DNA of 64,000 bases from Denitromonas ohlonensis (GTDB lineage Bacteria; Pseudomonadota; Gammaproteobacteria; Burkholderiales; Rhodocyclaceae): the NCBI RefSeq assembly GCF_007625205.1, contig NZ_VMNI01000002.1, forward strand, positions 186,001 through 250,000, written 5' to 3'. The notes beneath the pieces were generated by a model. The model did no database searches, had not been told where the DNA came from, and worked only from the letters and a program-made list of their open reading frames with translations. A program made the translations under genes and the position numbers. This document shows positions 45,790 through 54,191 of this stretch, one piece after another (position 1 is the first letter of the stretch; each line of letters starts with the position of its first letter).

Positions 45790-45806
45790 TGTTCCAAAGT
45801 GAAACA
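45790..45806. promoter_or_regulatory. Predicted shared enhancer site, dyad TGTTCC-N5-GAAACA
   Basis: TGTTCC AAAGT GAAACA, extended by one base pair each side (GTGTT...AACAC). It lies between two divergent sigma-54 promoters, 109 bases from the -24 of the SoxYZ-like operon and 164 from that of the lanthanide-type alcohol dehydrogenase. Same 6-5-6 layout as the dyads at 19807 and 26710. Confidence 0.65.
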
Positions 45807-45914
45807 CCTGTGCGGGCATGACACGCCATGCACCAACACAGCGCCGACGCACATGCACGCCAAACCCCGGCGGGTGGCAGCGATTGCGCGGCATCGACCC
45901 CGACCGCGCCGAGC

Positions 45915-45929
45915 TGGCACGCCGCTTGC
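45915..45929 (+). promoter_or_regulatory. Sigma-54 promoter of the SoxYZ-like/TonB-receptor operon
   Basis: TGGCACG-CCGC-TTGC, a full match to the -24/-12 consensus. Transcription would start near 45941, 43 bases before ATG 45984. Confidence 0.85.
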
Positions 45930-45983
45930 GGTTATCAGCGCTATCAAACAGAGCGTGCACACCACGCCGATCAGGAGACATGA

Positions 45984-46748
45984 ATGCCCGCACTGCCGCG
46001 CCTTGCCGTGCTTGGACTCGCCTTGTGGTCCGCGCTGGCGATTGCCGAGCCCGATCCGCTCGACTCCGCCCGCTGGGGCGACATGCGTGCGCAGCTCTTT
46101 GCCGCCGAGGCCACCGTGGTGTTCGACCCACGCGTGAGCGTCACCGGCCCGCTCACCGCCGAAGACGCGATGAACGTGCCCATCGCGGTCGACGCCACCG
46201 CGCTGCCCGAGGTGGTCGAGGTGCTGGTGTTTGCCGACTTCAACCCGATCACCAAGGTGCTGGCCTTCCGCCCCAAGGCAGCGCGGGCCGAGCTGGCCTT
46301 TCGTATCAAGCTGCAGCAGTCGTCGCCCGTGCGCGCCGCGGCCCGCACCGCCGATGGCGTGTGGCATGTGGGCGGCACCTGGGTCATCACCACCGGCGGC
46401 GGCTGCACCGTGCCCTCCACCGGCTCGGCCTCGCCCGAGTGGCAGCGCCGGCTCAATGAAGTGAGCGGGCGTATCTGGTCGCGCCCCGAGGGCAACCGGG
46501 TGCGCCTGCGCATCATCCACCCCATGGACACCGGCCTGGCCGCCAGCATCCCGGCCTTCTACATCGAGCAACTGGCCATCACCGACGGCCAGCAGCGCGT
46601 GCTGATGGAAATCGACGCTTTCGAGCCGGTCAGCGAGAACCCGCTGTTCACGCTCGACCTGCCGCCCACGGTGACCGACCTCGTCTCGGTGCAGATCACC
46701 GGCCGCGACAACAACGGCAACAAGGTCAACGCGCAGGTGGAACGATGA
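45984..46748 (+). CDS. Quinoprotein-associated SoxYZ-like carrier protein
   Basis: 254 residues: signal peptide ending at ALAIAEPD; a SoxY-like half with the conserved TTGGGCTVPS near residue 137, where the Cys would carry the substrate group, and a SoxZ-like C-terminal half (VRLRIIHPMDTGL, VLMEIDAFEPVSENPLFTLDL). This fusion belongs to the class found beside quinoprotein alcohol dehydrogenases (PP_2677-like). Periplasmic; function unproven. ATG 45984 is favoured over the out-of-frame ATG at 45980, with GGAG upstream. It overlaps the next gene by ATGA. Confidence 0.88.
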   Translation: MPALPRLAVLGLALWSALAIAEPDPLDSARWGDMRAQLFAAEATVVFDPRVSVTGPLTAEDAMNVPIAVDATALPEVVEVLVFADFNPITKVLAFRPKAARAELAFRIKLQQSSPVRAAARTADGVWHVGGTWVITTGGGCTVPSTGSASPEWQRRLNEVSGRIWSRPEGNRVRLRIIHPMDTGLAASIPAFYIEQLAITDGQQRVLMEIDAFEPVSENPLFTLDLPPTVTDLVSVQITGRDNNGNKVNAQVER

Positions 46749-47683
46749 AGCGCCTGCTCGCCCTCCTCGCCCTCATTGCCGTACACGCCACCGCGGCCGG
46801 CTTCGACTACGCGCTCGCGCCGCGCCAGATCGCGCCTGACACCTGGGTGCTCGAAGGCGCGCAAGAAGACTTCTCCTTCGCAAACGGCGGTCGCATCGTC
46901 AATACCGCCTTCGTCGTCACCCCGGCCGGCGTGGTGGTGATCGACAGCGGTCCCTCGCGCCAGTACGGCGAACAGACCGTCGCCGCCATCGCGCGCATCA
47001 CCGACCAGCCCATCGTCAAGGTGTGGATCACCCACCACCACCCCGACCACTTCCTCGGCAACCAGGCCTTTGCGCCCAAAACGCTGGGCGCCCTGGCGCG
47101 CACCCTCACCGACATCGAGACCGAAGGCAAAGCCTTCAACGAAAACATGTACCGCCTGGTTGGCGACGCCATGCGCGACACCGAGGTGGTGGTGCCGACC
47201 GAGGCGCTGGTGGCCGGCATCGTCGACATCGGCGGCCACCGCTTCGAACTGCTCGCGCTCGACGGCCACACCGCCGGCGACCTGGCCGTGCTCGACCACA
47301 GCACCGGCGTGCTCTTCGCCGGCGACCTGGTCTTCCATGACCGCACCCCCACCACCCCGCACGCCACCATCGCCCGCTGGCTCAACAGCCTCGACGTGCT
47401 CGAAGCGCTCCCCTTCAAGCACGTCGTACCCGGCCACGGCCCGGTCGCCGCCGACGCTGGCCCCATCCGCCAGACCCGCGACTACCTCAAATGGCTGGAC
47501 GGCCTCCTCACCCAGAGCGCCGCCGCCGGACTCGACATGACCGAGGTCATGCGCCTGCCCCTGCCCAAGCTGTTCCGCCAGATGGCGGTGATCGACGCCG
47601 AGTTTCCACGCTCGGTCAGCCATCTGTACCCCGCGGCCGAAGAAGCCGCGCTCCACGTATCCAGCCATCCGGCCAAGCACTGA
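46745..47683 (+). CDS. Quinoprotein-associated zinc metallohydrolase (MBL fold, SoxH-like)
   Basis: 312 residues with a signal peptide ending at VHATAAGF. Metallo-beta-lactamase motifs: ITHHHPDHFLGN (HxHxDH type), LDGHTAGD with His and Asp, and VVPGHGPV. Family of hydrolases encoded beside SoxYZ-like carriers and PQQ alcohol dehydrogenases. May release or process the group bound on the carrier Cys. Periplasmic. Three bases separate it from the TonB-dependent receptor gene. Confidence 0.9.
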   Translation: MKRLLALLALIAVHATAAGFDYALAPRQIAPDTWVLEGAQEDFSFANGGRIVNTAFVVTPAGVVVIDSGPSRQYGEQTVAAIARITDQPIVKVWITHHHPDHFLGNQAFAPKTLGALARTLTDIETEGKAFNENMYRLVGDAMRDTEVVVPTEALVAGIVDIGGHRFELLALDGHTAGDLAVLDHSTGVLFAGDLVFHDRTPTTPHATIARWLNSLDVLEALPFKHVVPGHGPVAADAGPIRQTRDYLKWLDGLLTQSAAAGLDMTEVMRLPLPKLFRQMAVIDAEFPRSVSHLYPAAEEAALHVSSHPAKH

Positions 47684-47686
47684 CCC

Positions 47687-50005
47687 ATGATCAAGCACAC
47701 CCCCATCACCCTCCTGATCGCTGCCCTCGGCGCCGCGGCCCATGCGGCCGACCCCGCCACCCTCGGCACCCTCGAAGTGATCGGCACGGCCCCGCTGCCC
47801 GGCCTTGATGTGCCGCGCGACCACATCCCCTCGGCCATCCGCACACTCGACGACCGCGCGCTGCGCCATGCCGGCGGCGCCTCGCTGGCCGAGAATCTCC
47901 AGCGCCGCCTGCCCGGCGTGTCGATCAACGAAGTCACCGGCAACCCGCTGCAAGCCGACCTCAACTACCGCGGCTTCACCGCCAGCCCGCTCCTCGGCAC
48001 ACCGCAGGGCCTGTCAGTATTCATGGACGGCGTGCGCCTCAACGAAACCTTTGGCGACGTGGTCAGCTGGGATCTGATCCCCCAGTCGGCCATCGCCGAC
48101 CTCACCCTCGCCCCCGGCGCCAACCCGCTCTACGGCCTCAACACCCAGGGCGGCGCCATCGGCCTGCACACCAAGCGCGGCGACACCCACCCCGGCGGCG
48201 AAGCCAGCCTGTCGAGCGGGTCATTCGGCCGAACGCGGGCCAGCCTGTCGCACGGCGGTTCCAAAGACGAACTGTCGTGGTTCGTTGCCGGCGACGCCCT
48301 GCGCGACGACGGCTGGCGCGAGCGCTCGCCCTCCGAGGCCGGCCAGCTCTTCGGCAAACTGGCCTGGACCACCGCCACCACCGACATCGCCCTCACCCTG
48401 GCCCAAGCCAACACCGACCTCATCGGCAACGGCCTGACCCCCACCAGCTTGCTGAGCGACGACCGCAACACCATATTCACCCACCCCGACCAGACCCGGA
48501 ACCGCAGCACCCTGCTGGCGCTGTCGGCCAGCCACTGGCTCGGCGACAGCGACCGCCTCGCCGCCAACGCCTACCTGCGCCGCACCCGCTCGCGCACCCT
48601 CAACGGCGACGCCAACGACGACTACGAAGACGCCTACGAAAACTGGGTCACCGGCGGCATGATCGGCCCGGCCCCGGACGAAACCGGCGTGCTCAACCGC
48701 ACCGCCACCGACCAGAACAGCGCCGGCCTCGGGCTGCAATGGACCCACTATGCCGAACGCCACCAGTTTGCCCTCGGCGTGAGCCACGACCGCGGCCACG
48801 CCCGCTTCTCGCAGACCGCGCAGGAAGGCGAACTGACCGACAACCGCGGCGTGGACACCGACGAAGCCAGCGAGCTGGAAAACAAACTCTCGGGCCGCAC
48901 CCTCACCACCAGCGTGTATGTGACCGACACCTTCGCCCTGGCGCCCACGGTGCAACTGACCGCCGCCGCCCGCTTCAACCACACCCATGTCATCAACCGC
49001 GACAAGCTCAATCGCGTCTCTCCCAACCTCGACGGCGACTTCACCTACAACAAGCTCAACCCCGCGCTCGGCCTCACCTGGCAAGCCAGCCCGGCGCTCA
49101 CCGTGTATGGCGGCATCAGCCAGAGCAACCGCGCCCCCAGCCCCATCGAACTGGGCTGTGCCGACCCGGCCAACCCCTGCACCCTGCCCAACGCCCTGGC
49201 CGCCGACCCCTTCCTTGAGCAGGTGGTCACCCGCAGCCTGGAGCTCGGCCTGCGCGGCCAAAGCGGCGAGGGCCTGCGCTGGCACGCCGGGCTGTTCCGC
49301 GCCACCAACCACGACGACATCCTGTTTGTCGGCACCTCCACCAGCGCCGGCTACTTCACCAACTTTGGCCAGACCCGCCGCCAGGGGCTGGAACTGGGCG
49401 CCAGCGGCAATGCCGGCACCTTCAACTGGCGCATCGACTACACCCTGCTCGACGCCACCTTCCGCAGCAGCGCCTGCCTGCTGGCCGAGAACAATGCCAG
49501 CCGCGGCCAGAGCGCCGAGTGCACCGCCGACGGCCAGGACGACGAGATCCTCATCTCGCGCGGCGACCAACTGCCGGGTCTGCCGCGCCACAGCCTCAAG
49601 CTCGGTGTGGACTGGCGCGCCACCGAGCACCTCACCCTCGGCGCCAGCGTGCTCGCCTACAGTGGCCAATATGCGCGCGGCAACGAGAACAACCAGCACC
49701 GCACCGGCAACGCCACCGACCGCTTCGGCGAGACCCGTACCTTCGACGACGACGGCAAGCTGCCCGGCTACGCCATCCTCAACCTCTCCGCCGACTACGC
49801 GCTCGGCCGCGGCTGGACGCTGTTCGGCCGCATCGACAACGTCTTCGACCAGCGCTACGCCACCGCCGCCGCGCTGGCCGAAAACCCCTTCGACAATGGC
49901 AGCTTCCAGGCCGACCCGGACGACTGGCGTCGCGAGCGTTTCGAAGCGCCGGGCACCCCGCGCGCCGGCTGGATCGGCGTGCGCTACGCCTGGGGCGGTC
50001 GCTGA
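47687..50005 (+). CDS. TonB-dependent outer-membrane receptor in the quinoprotein operon
   Basis: 772 residues: signal peptide ending at AAHAADPA, TonB-box-like TLGTLEVIG, plug domain (about 40-165: SLAENLQRRLPGVSINEV, LSVFMDGVRLNETFGD, NPLYGLNTQGGAIGLHTK) and a 22-strand barrel ending in GWIGVRYAWGGR; the last residue is not Phe but the barrel strand is complete. Its place between quinoprotein partner genes and a two-component system, under a sigma-54 promoter, suggests uptake of something this system needs, such as PQQ or a lanthanide chelate. That is inference. The stop overlaps the kinase ATG by one base (TGATG). Confidence 0.9.
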   Translation: MIKHTPITLLIAALGAAAHAADPATLGTLEVIGTAPLPGLDVPRDHIPSAIRTLDDRALRHAGGASLAENLQRRLPGVSINEVTGNPLQADLNYRGFTASPLLGTPQGLSVFMDGVRLNETFGDVVSWDLIPQSAIADLTLAPGANPLYGLNTQGGAIGLHTKRGDTHPGGEASLSSGSFGRTRASLSHGGSKDELSWFVAGDALRDDGWRERSPSEAGQLFGKLAWTTATTDIALTLAQANTDLIGNGLTPTSLLSDDRNTIFTHPDQTRNRSTLLALSASHWLGDSDRLAANAYLRRTRSRTLNGDANDDYEDAYENWVTGGMIGPAPDETGVLNRTATDQNSAGLGLQWTHYAERHQFALGVSHDRGHARFSQTAQEGELTDNRGVDTDEASELENKLSGRTLTTSVYVTDTFALAPTVQLTAAARFNHTHVINRDKLNRVSPNLDGDFTYNKLNPALGLTWQASPALTVYGGISQSNRAPSPIELGCADPANPCTLPNALAADPFLEQVVTRSLELGLRGQSGEGLRWHAGLFRATNHDDILFVGTSTSAGYFTNFGQTRRQGLELGASGNAGTFNWRIDYTLLDATFRSSACLLAENNASRGQSAECTADGQDDEILISRGDQLPGLPRHSLKLGVDWRATEHLTLGASVLAYSGQYARGNENNQHRTGNATDRFGETRTFDDDGKLPGYAILNLSADYALGRGWTLFGRIDNVFDQRYATAAALAENPFDNGSFQADPDDWRRERFEAPGTPRAGWIGVRYAWGGR

Positions 50006-51387
50006 TGCACCCCCGCGCCCGCCTCGATACCCGCGTCAGCCTGGTGGTCACACTGGCCGCCGCGGCGCTGATGCTGTTTGGCGGCACGCTGTGGCTGGCC
50101 GCCACGCGCGACGCCATTCATGAGGAAATCGAGGCGGCGACGCGGGTGGCCGAACAATGGGTTGCCGTGCTCTCGCAAGACGCTGCGGCCGACCCCGAAC
50201 ACATCGTGCAGCAGCTGGCAGCGGTGGGCCGGGTACGCGCCAATACGCTAGAGGTGCACGAGGCCAGTGGCGCGCTGCGCTACCGCTCCCCCGCGCCGAC
50301 CTACAAAGCCGGGCGCGACGCCCCGGCGTGGTTCGCCGCCCTGCTCACCCCCGACTTCGCGCCGCGCGTGATCACCGGCCCGAACTTGCACATCCGCCTG
50401 CTGCCCGATGCCTCGCGCTCGGTGCTCGACGCCTGGGACAACGCCATCGCCGCGGCCGGCTGGGCGCTGGCGATCCTTGTGCTGCTCGGCGTGGCCGTGC
50501 GTCGTGCCATCGACCGCGCGCTGGCCCCGCTCACCGAATTCGAAACCGCGCTCGCACACACGGGCGACGGCCGCTTCGACATTCGCCTGCCCCGCCAGCG
50601 CAGCCTGGAACTCGATCGCCTCGCCGAGCGCTACAACCAGATGGCGAGCCAGCTGGCCGCCTCGCTCGACCAGAACGCCCGCCTCGAAGAAGACCAGGCC
50701 TTTGCCCGCGCCGTCACCGCCCGGCTCGAAGAAGAGCGCCGCCAGCTCGCCCGTGAGCTGCACGACGAGTTCGGTCAGGGCATCACTGCCGTACGCGCCA
50801 TCACCGGCGCCATCGCCCAGAAAAGCCGCGACGACGCCGGCCTGCACGGCAACGCCCAAGCCATTCTGGCCATGACCGGCCAGATGCAGGACGGCGTGCG
50901 CGCCATTCTCGAACGCCTGCGCCAGCCCGGTGCCGACACGCCCGCCCGGCTCGACGACGCGCTCGCCGCCTACTGCGCCCACTGGCGCAACTGCTACCCG
51001 GCGGTGGATATTCAACTCGGCCTCGCACCGCTGCCTGCCACGCTCGACGCCAGCTTCAGCCTCACCGTGCTGCGCTTGGTCCAAGAGGCGCTCACCAATG
51101 TGGCGCGCCACGCCAACGCGCATCATGTCAGCGTGCGGCTCGACGCCAACGACGCCGGCCTCGCGCTCACGATTGCCGACGACGGCCGCGGCTTTGACCC
51201 CGCCACGCCCACCGGCCGCCTCGGTCTCACCGGCATGCGCGAGCGCCTCGCCGCCCGCCATGGCCGGCTTCACATCGCCGCCACGCCCGGTGCCGGCACC
51301 ACGCTCAGCATCCAACTCCCCTGGCCGAGCACCGCCACGGGCACGCACACACCGCAGCACGCCTACACCCCAGGAGAAGCCTCATGA
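50005..51387 (+). CDS. Membrane histidine kinase, HisKA_3 type
   Basis: 460 residues: helix about 12-33, periplasmic part about 34-145, second helix about 147-166, HAMP, phosphotransfer region with His253 in ARELHDEFGQG, and HATPase with NVARHA, DDGRG and GRLGLTGMRER. The C-terminal tail is Thr/His-rich. It is translationally coupled to both the TonB receptor (TGATG) and the response regulator (ATGA). The periplasmic domain may sense a metal, PQQ or a redox state. Confidence 0.92.
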   Translation: MHPRARLDTRVSLVVTLAAAALMLFGGTLWLAATRDAIHEEIEAATRVAEQWVAVLSQDAAADPEHIVQQLAAVGRVRANTLEVHEASGALRYRSPAPTYKAGRDAPAWFAALLTPDFAPRVITGPNLHIRLLPDASRSVLDAWDNAIAAAGWALAILVLLGVAVRRAIDRALAPLTEFETALAHTGDGRFDIRLPRQRSLELDRLAERYNQMASQLAASLDQNARLEEDQAFARAVTARLEEERRQLARELHDEFGQGITAVRAITGAIAQKSRDDAGLHGNAQAILAMTGQMQDGVRAILERLRQPGADTPARLDDALAAYCAHWRNCYPAVDIQLGLAPLPATLDASFSLTVLRLVQEALTNVARHANAHHVSVRLDANDAGLALTIADDGRGFDPATPTGRLGLTGMRERLAARHGRLHIAATPGAGTTLSIQLPWPSTATGTHTPQHAYTPGEAS

Positions 51388-52031
51388 GCCCCCAACCGCT
51401 GACCGGACTGCGCCTTGTCATTGCCGACGACCATGCCGTCGTACGCATGGGTTTTCGACTCCTGCTCGAAGGCGCCGGCGCCTCCGTGCTTGCGGAAGCG
51501 GAAAGTGGTGAGCAGGCCATCGCGCTGTTTGCCGAGCACCGACCCGACGCGCTGGTGATGGATGTGTCCATGCCCGGTCAGGGCGGGCTGGCCACGCTGG
51601 AACGCCTGACCGCCCACCACCGCGGCGCACGGGTGCTGATGCTCTCGGCCCATGACGACATGCAGATCCCGGCCCGCGCGCTCAAGGGCGGCGCTACCGG
51701 CTACCTGTGCAAACGCGCGCGACCCGACGAGCTGGTGCGCGCCGTGGGCTGTGTGGCGCGCGGCGAACGCTACATCGACCCGGATCTGGCGCCGCGCCTG
51801 GCGCTGGCACAGTTCAGCGACAGCGACCCGGTCGCGCAGTTGTCGGACAAGGAATTCACTGTCTTCAAGCAGCTCGCCCTCGGCCGCTCGGTGGCCGAAG
51901 TGGCCGACACCCACCACCTCGCCCCCAGCACGGTGGGCACGCATTTGTATCGCATCAAGCAAAAACTCAATGCCAGCAACGCCGCCGAACTGGCGCTGAT
52001 CGCCGTGCGCAGCGGGCTGATCGAGGTGTGA
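51384..52031 (+). CDS. NarL/FixJ-type response regulator
   Basis: 215 residues: receiver with phospho-Asp60 (ALVMDVSMPG) and Lys in YLCKRARPD, then a LuxR-type helix-turn-helix (LSDKEFTVFKQLALGRSVAEVADTHHLAPSTVGTHLYRIKQKL). Partner of the kinase at 50005. Targets unknown; the divergent lanthanide/calcium dehydrogenases are natural candidates. It overlaps the following GTG start. Confidence 0.92.
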   Translation: MSPQPLTGLRLVIADDHAVVRMGFRLLLEGAGASVLAEAESGEQAIALFAEHRPDALVMDVSMPGQGGLATLERLTAHHRGARVLMLSAHDDMQIPARALKGGATGYLCKRARPDELVRAVGCVARGERYIDPDLAPRLALAQFSDSDPVAQLSDKEFTVFKQLALGRSVAEVADTHHLAPSTVGTHLYRIKQKLNASNAAELALIAVRSGLIEV

Positions 52032-54130
52032 TCCGACACGACGCACGGCGCGCGCTGGCCCTGTGTGTCGGGCTGTTCGTCGCCGCGTCGACCACGGCCG
52101 GGCAACTGAGCCGGGCCGATATCGCACGGCGCATTTCGCCGCCGCTGGTCGTCGGCGAAAAACCGGCCGACACCCCGGCCTGGCCAATTAGCAGTGAGCT
52201 GACGCCCGACGCCGGCCCCGTCGGCTGGGTGTTCGAATCGATCGACCTCGCCCCCATCCCGGGCTTTGAAGGCACGCCCTACAACCTGCTCATCCAGATC
52301 GACACCACCGGCCAACTGCTCGACGTCGAACTGCTGCGCCAACACGAACCGGTGTTTCTCAGCGGTCTGGGCGAAGCCCCACTGCGCGACTTTCTTGCCC
52401 AATACGCGGGGCTGAACCTGAGCCAGTCGATCACCGTGTCCACCGCCTACTCGGATCGCAGCAACACGCGGCAAAGCCAGTCCGACCGCGTCGTGCTCGA
52501 CGGCGTCACCAAGGCCACCGCCTCGGTGCGCATCGCCAACCAGACCGTGCTCACCGCCGCGCTCGCCGTGGCCCGCGCCCAGCTCGGCTTCGCCGGCCCG
52601 GCGCAGCACACACCACCGGCCGAGGTGCGTGAAGACCGCTTCGAGGTGCGCAGCTTCGCGCAACTACTCGCCGACGGCAGCATCGCGCGACTTCGCCTCA
52701 CCCACGCCGATGTCGAAGCCTTGTTTGCCGGCACCGACGGCGCCGGGCTGGACAGCTCGGACGCGAGCCCCGACGCCCTCGTCACCGAACTCTATGTCGC
52801 CTATCTGAACGCACCAACCCTCGGCCGGGCGATTCTGGGCGACGCGGGCTACACGCATCTGCGCGGCTTTCTCGAACCCGGTCAGCACGCCTGGTGGGTC
52901 GCCACCGCCGGGCCCGACAGCCTCATCGACACGCACTTTGTGCGCGGCACGTCCCCCGAGCGCTTGAGCCTGCAGCAACACGGCACGCCCTTCGAGCTGC
53001 GAGATTTCGACACCGCCCCGGCCCCACCGCCCGGCGCGCCGGCGCTCAATGCCGCGCTGGTGCTGCGCACTTCGCCCTTGTCGGGGTTGGACCCGGCGGC
53101 CGAACAGACTTTCGAGCTGAGCTTTACCCGTCAGCGCGGGCAGATCCTGCCGCAACGCATCCACCGCAGCGCCACGCTGGCCTACACTCCGCCGGCAGAC
53201 TACTTCCGCCTGCCCCCCGCCCCCCTGCCCGAGTGGCTGATCGCCTGGCGCGAGCGCGTGGTGGAGCTGTCGACCATTGGCCTCGCCCTGCTCATGCTCA
53301 GCATCGCGCTGACACGGCCGCGCTGGCTGAGCCGGTCGGCGCGCCGCTTGCGTATCTTCCGCCTCGGGTTTCTGGCCTTCACGCTGATCTATATCGGCTG
53401 GATTGCACAAGGTCAGTTGTCCATCGTGCAGATCACCGGCGCCATCAAGACACTGGCCGCCGGGCACGCGCTCACCAGTTTTCTGTACGACCCGGTGTCG
53501 CTGCTGATCATGGCTTTCACATTGCTGAGCTTTTTCATCTGGGGGCGCGGCAGCTTCTGCGGCTGGCTGTGCCCCTTTGGCGCGCTGCAGGAATTCGCCG
53601 CCGAGCTGGGCGCCCGCCTGGGCCTGCGAGCACGCCGCCTCCCGCCGCGCGTGGCGCTCGCGCTCGACCGCGGCCGCTACGGCATTCTGCTCGCACTGGT
53701 GCTCAGTGCCGCGCTGGCGCCGGCCATGGCGGAGCGTCTTGTCGAGGTGGAGCCCTTCAAGACCGCCATCACTGTCGGCTTCGACCGCGCCTGGCCTTTC
53801 GTGCTCTACGCACTCGGCCTGCTGGCGCTGGGCGCGGTGTATTACAAATTTTTCTGCCGCTACCTGTGTCCGTTGGGTGCAGCGATGGTCATTGGCGGCA
53901 AGCTGCGCGTGCTCGACTGGCTGCCGCGCCGCGCCGAATGCGGCCAGCCCTGCCAAACCTGCCGCCACCGCTGCGCCTACGACGCCATCGACCGAAACGG
54001 CAGCATTCGCTACAACGACTGCTTCCAGTGCCTGGACTGCGTCGGCATCTATCACGACGAGGCCCGCTGCGCGCCGCTCTTGCTGTATCGGCGCAAGGGC
54101 CGACGGGTTGGCACGATCAAGTCATCCTAG
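52028..54130 (+). CDS. NosR/NirI-like flavin- and iron-sulfur-containing membrane protein
   Basis: 700 residues from GTG 52028, overlapping the regulator stop. Signal/anchor near 8-24, periplasmic FMN-binding domain with DGVTKATAS near residue 160 (the Thr is the usual covalent FMN site), about five membrane helices, the two CxxxCP motifs GSFCGWLCPFGA and FFCRYLCPLGA, and a cytosolic ferredoxin part with CGQPCQTCRHRC and CFQCLDC. This is the NosR plan and length. NosR feeds electrons to periplasmic nitrous oxide reductase, but no nos genes are here. Electron transfer for the quinoprotein system or its maturation is my inference. Confidence 0.88.
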   Translation: MIRHDARRALALCVGLFVAASTTAGQLSRADIARRISPPLVVGEKPADTPAWPISSELTPDAGPVGWVFESIDLAPIPGFEGTPYNLLIQIDTTGQLLDVELLRQHEPVFLSGLGEAPLRDFLAQYAGLNLSQSITVSTAYSDRSNTRQSQSDRVVLDGVTKATASVRIANQTVLTAALAVARAQLGFAGPAQHTPPAEVREDRFEVRSFAQLLADGSIARLRLTHADVEALFAGTDGAGLDSSDASPDALVTELYVAYLNAPTLGRAILGDAGYTHLRGFLEPGQHAWWVATAGPDSLIDTHFVRGTSPERLSLQQHGTPFELRDFDTAPAPPPGAPALNAALVLRTSPLSGLDPAAEQTFELSFTRQRGQILPQRIHRSATLAYTPPADYFRLPPAPLPEWLIAWRERVVELSTIGLALLMLSIALTRPRWLSRSARRLRIFRLGFLAFTLIYIGWIAQGQLSIVQITGAIKTLAAGHALTSFLYDPVSLLIMAFTLLSFFIWGRGSFCGWLCPFGALQEFAAELGARLGLRARRLPPRVALALDRGRYGILLALVLSAALAPAMAERLVEVEPFKTAITVGFDRAWPFVLYALGLLALGAVYYKFFCRYLCPLGAAMVIGGKLRVLDWLPRRAECGQPCQTCRHRCAYDAIDRNGSIRYNDCFQCLDCVGIYHDEARCAPLLLYRRKGRRVGTIKSS

Positions 54131-54191
54131 TCGCCGCCGTTAAGCATTGCATGGAGGCCCATCGCCTCAAGCCATGCAGGAGCGGCAGCGG

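Noticed and set aside
45980-46459. Alternative start at ATG 45980 giving a different protein
   Set aside because: That frame yields an Arg-rich product without a known domain, while ATG 45984 opens a signal peptide and a SoxYZ-like protein.
52664-54055. A 463-codon open frame on the minus strand
   Set aside because: Antisense to the NosR-like gene, whose motifs are unmistakable.
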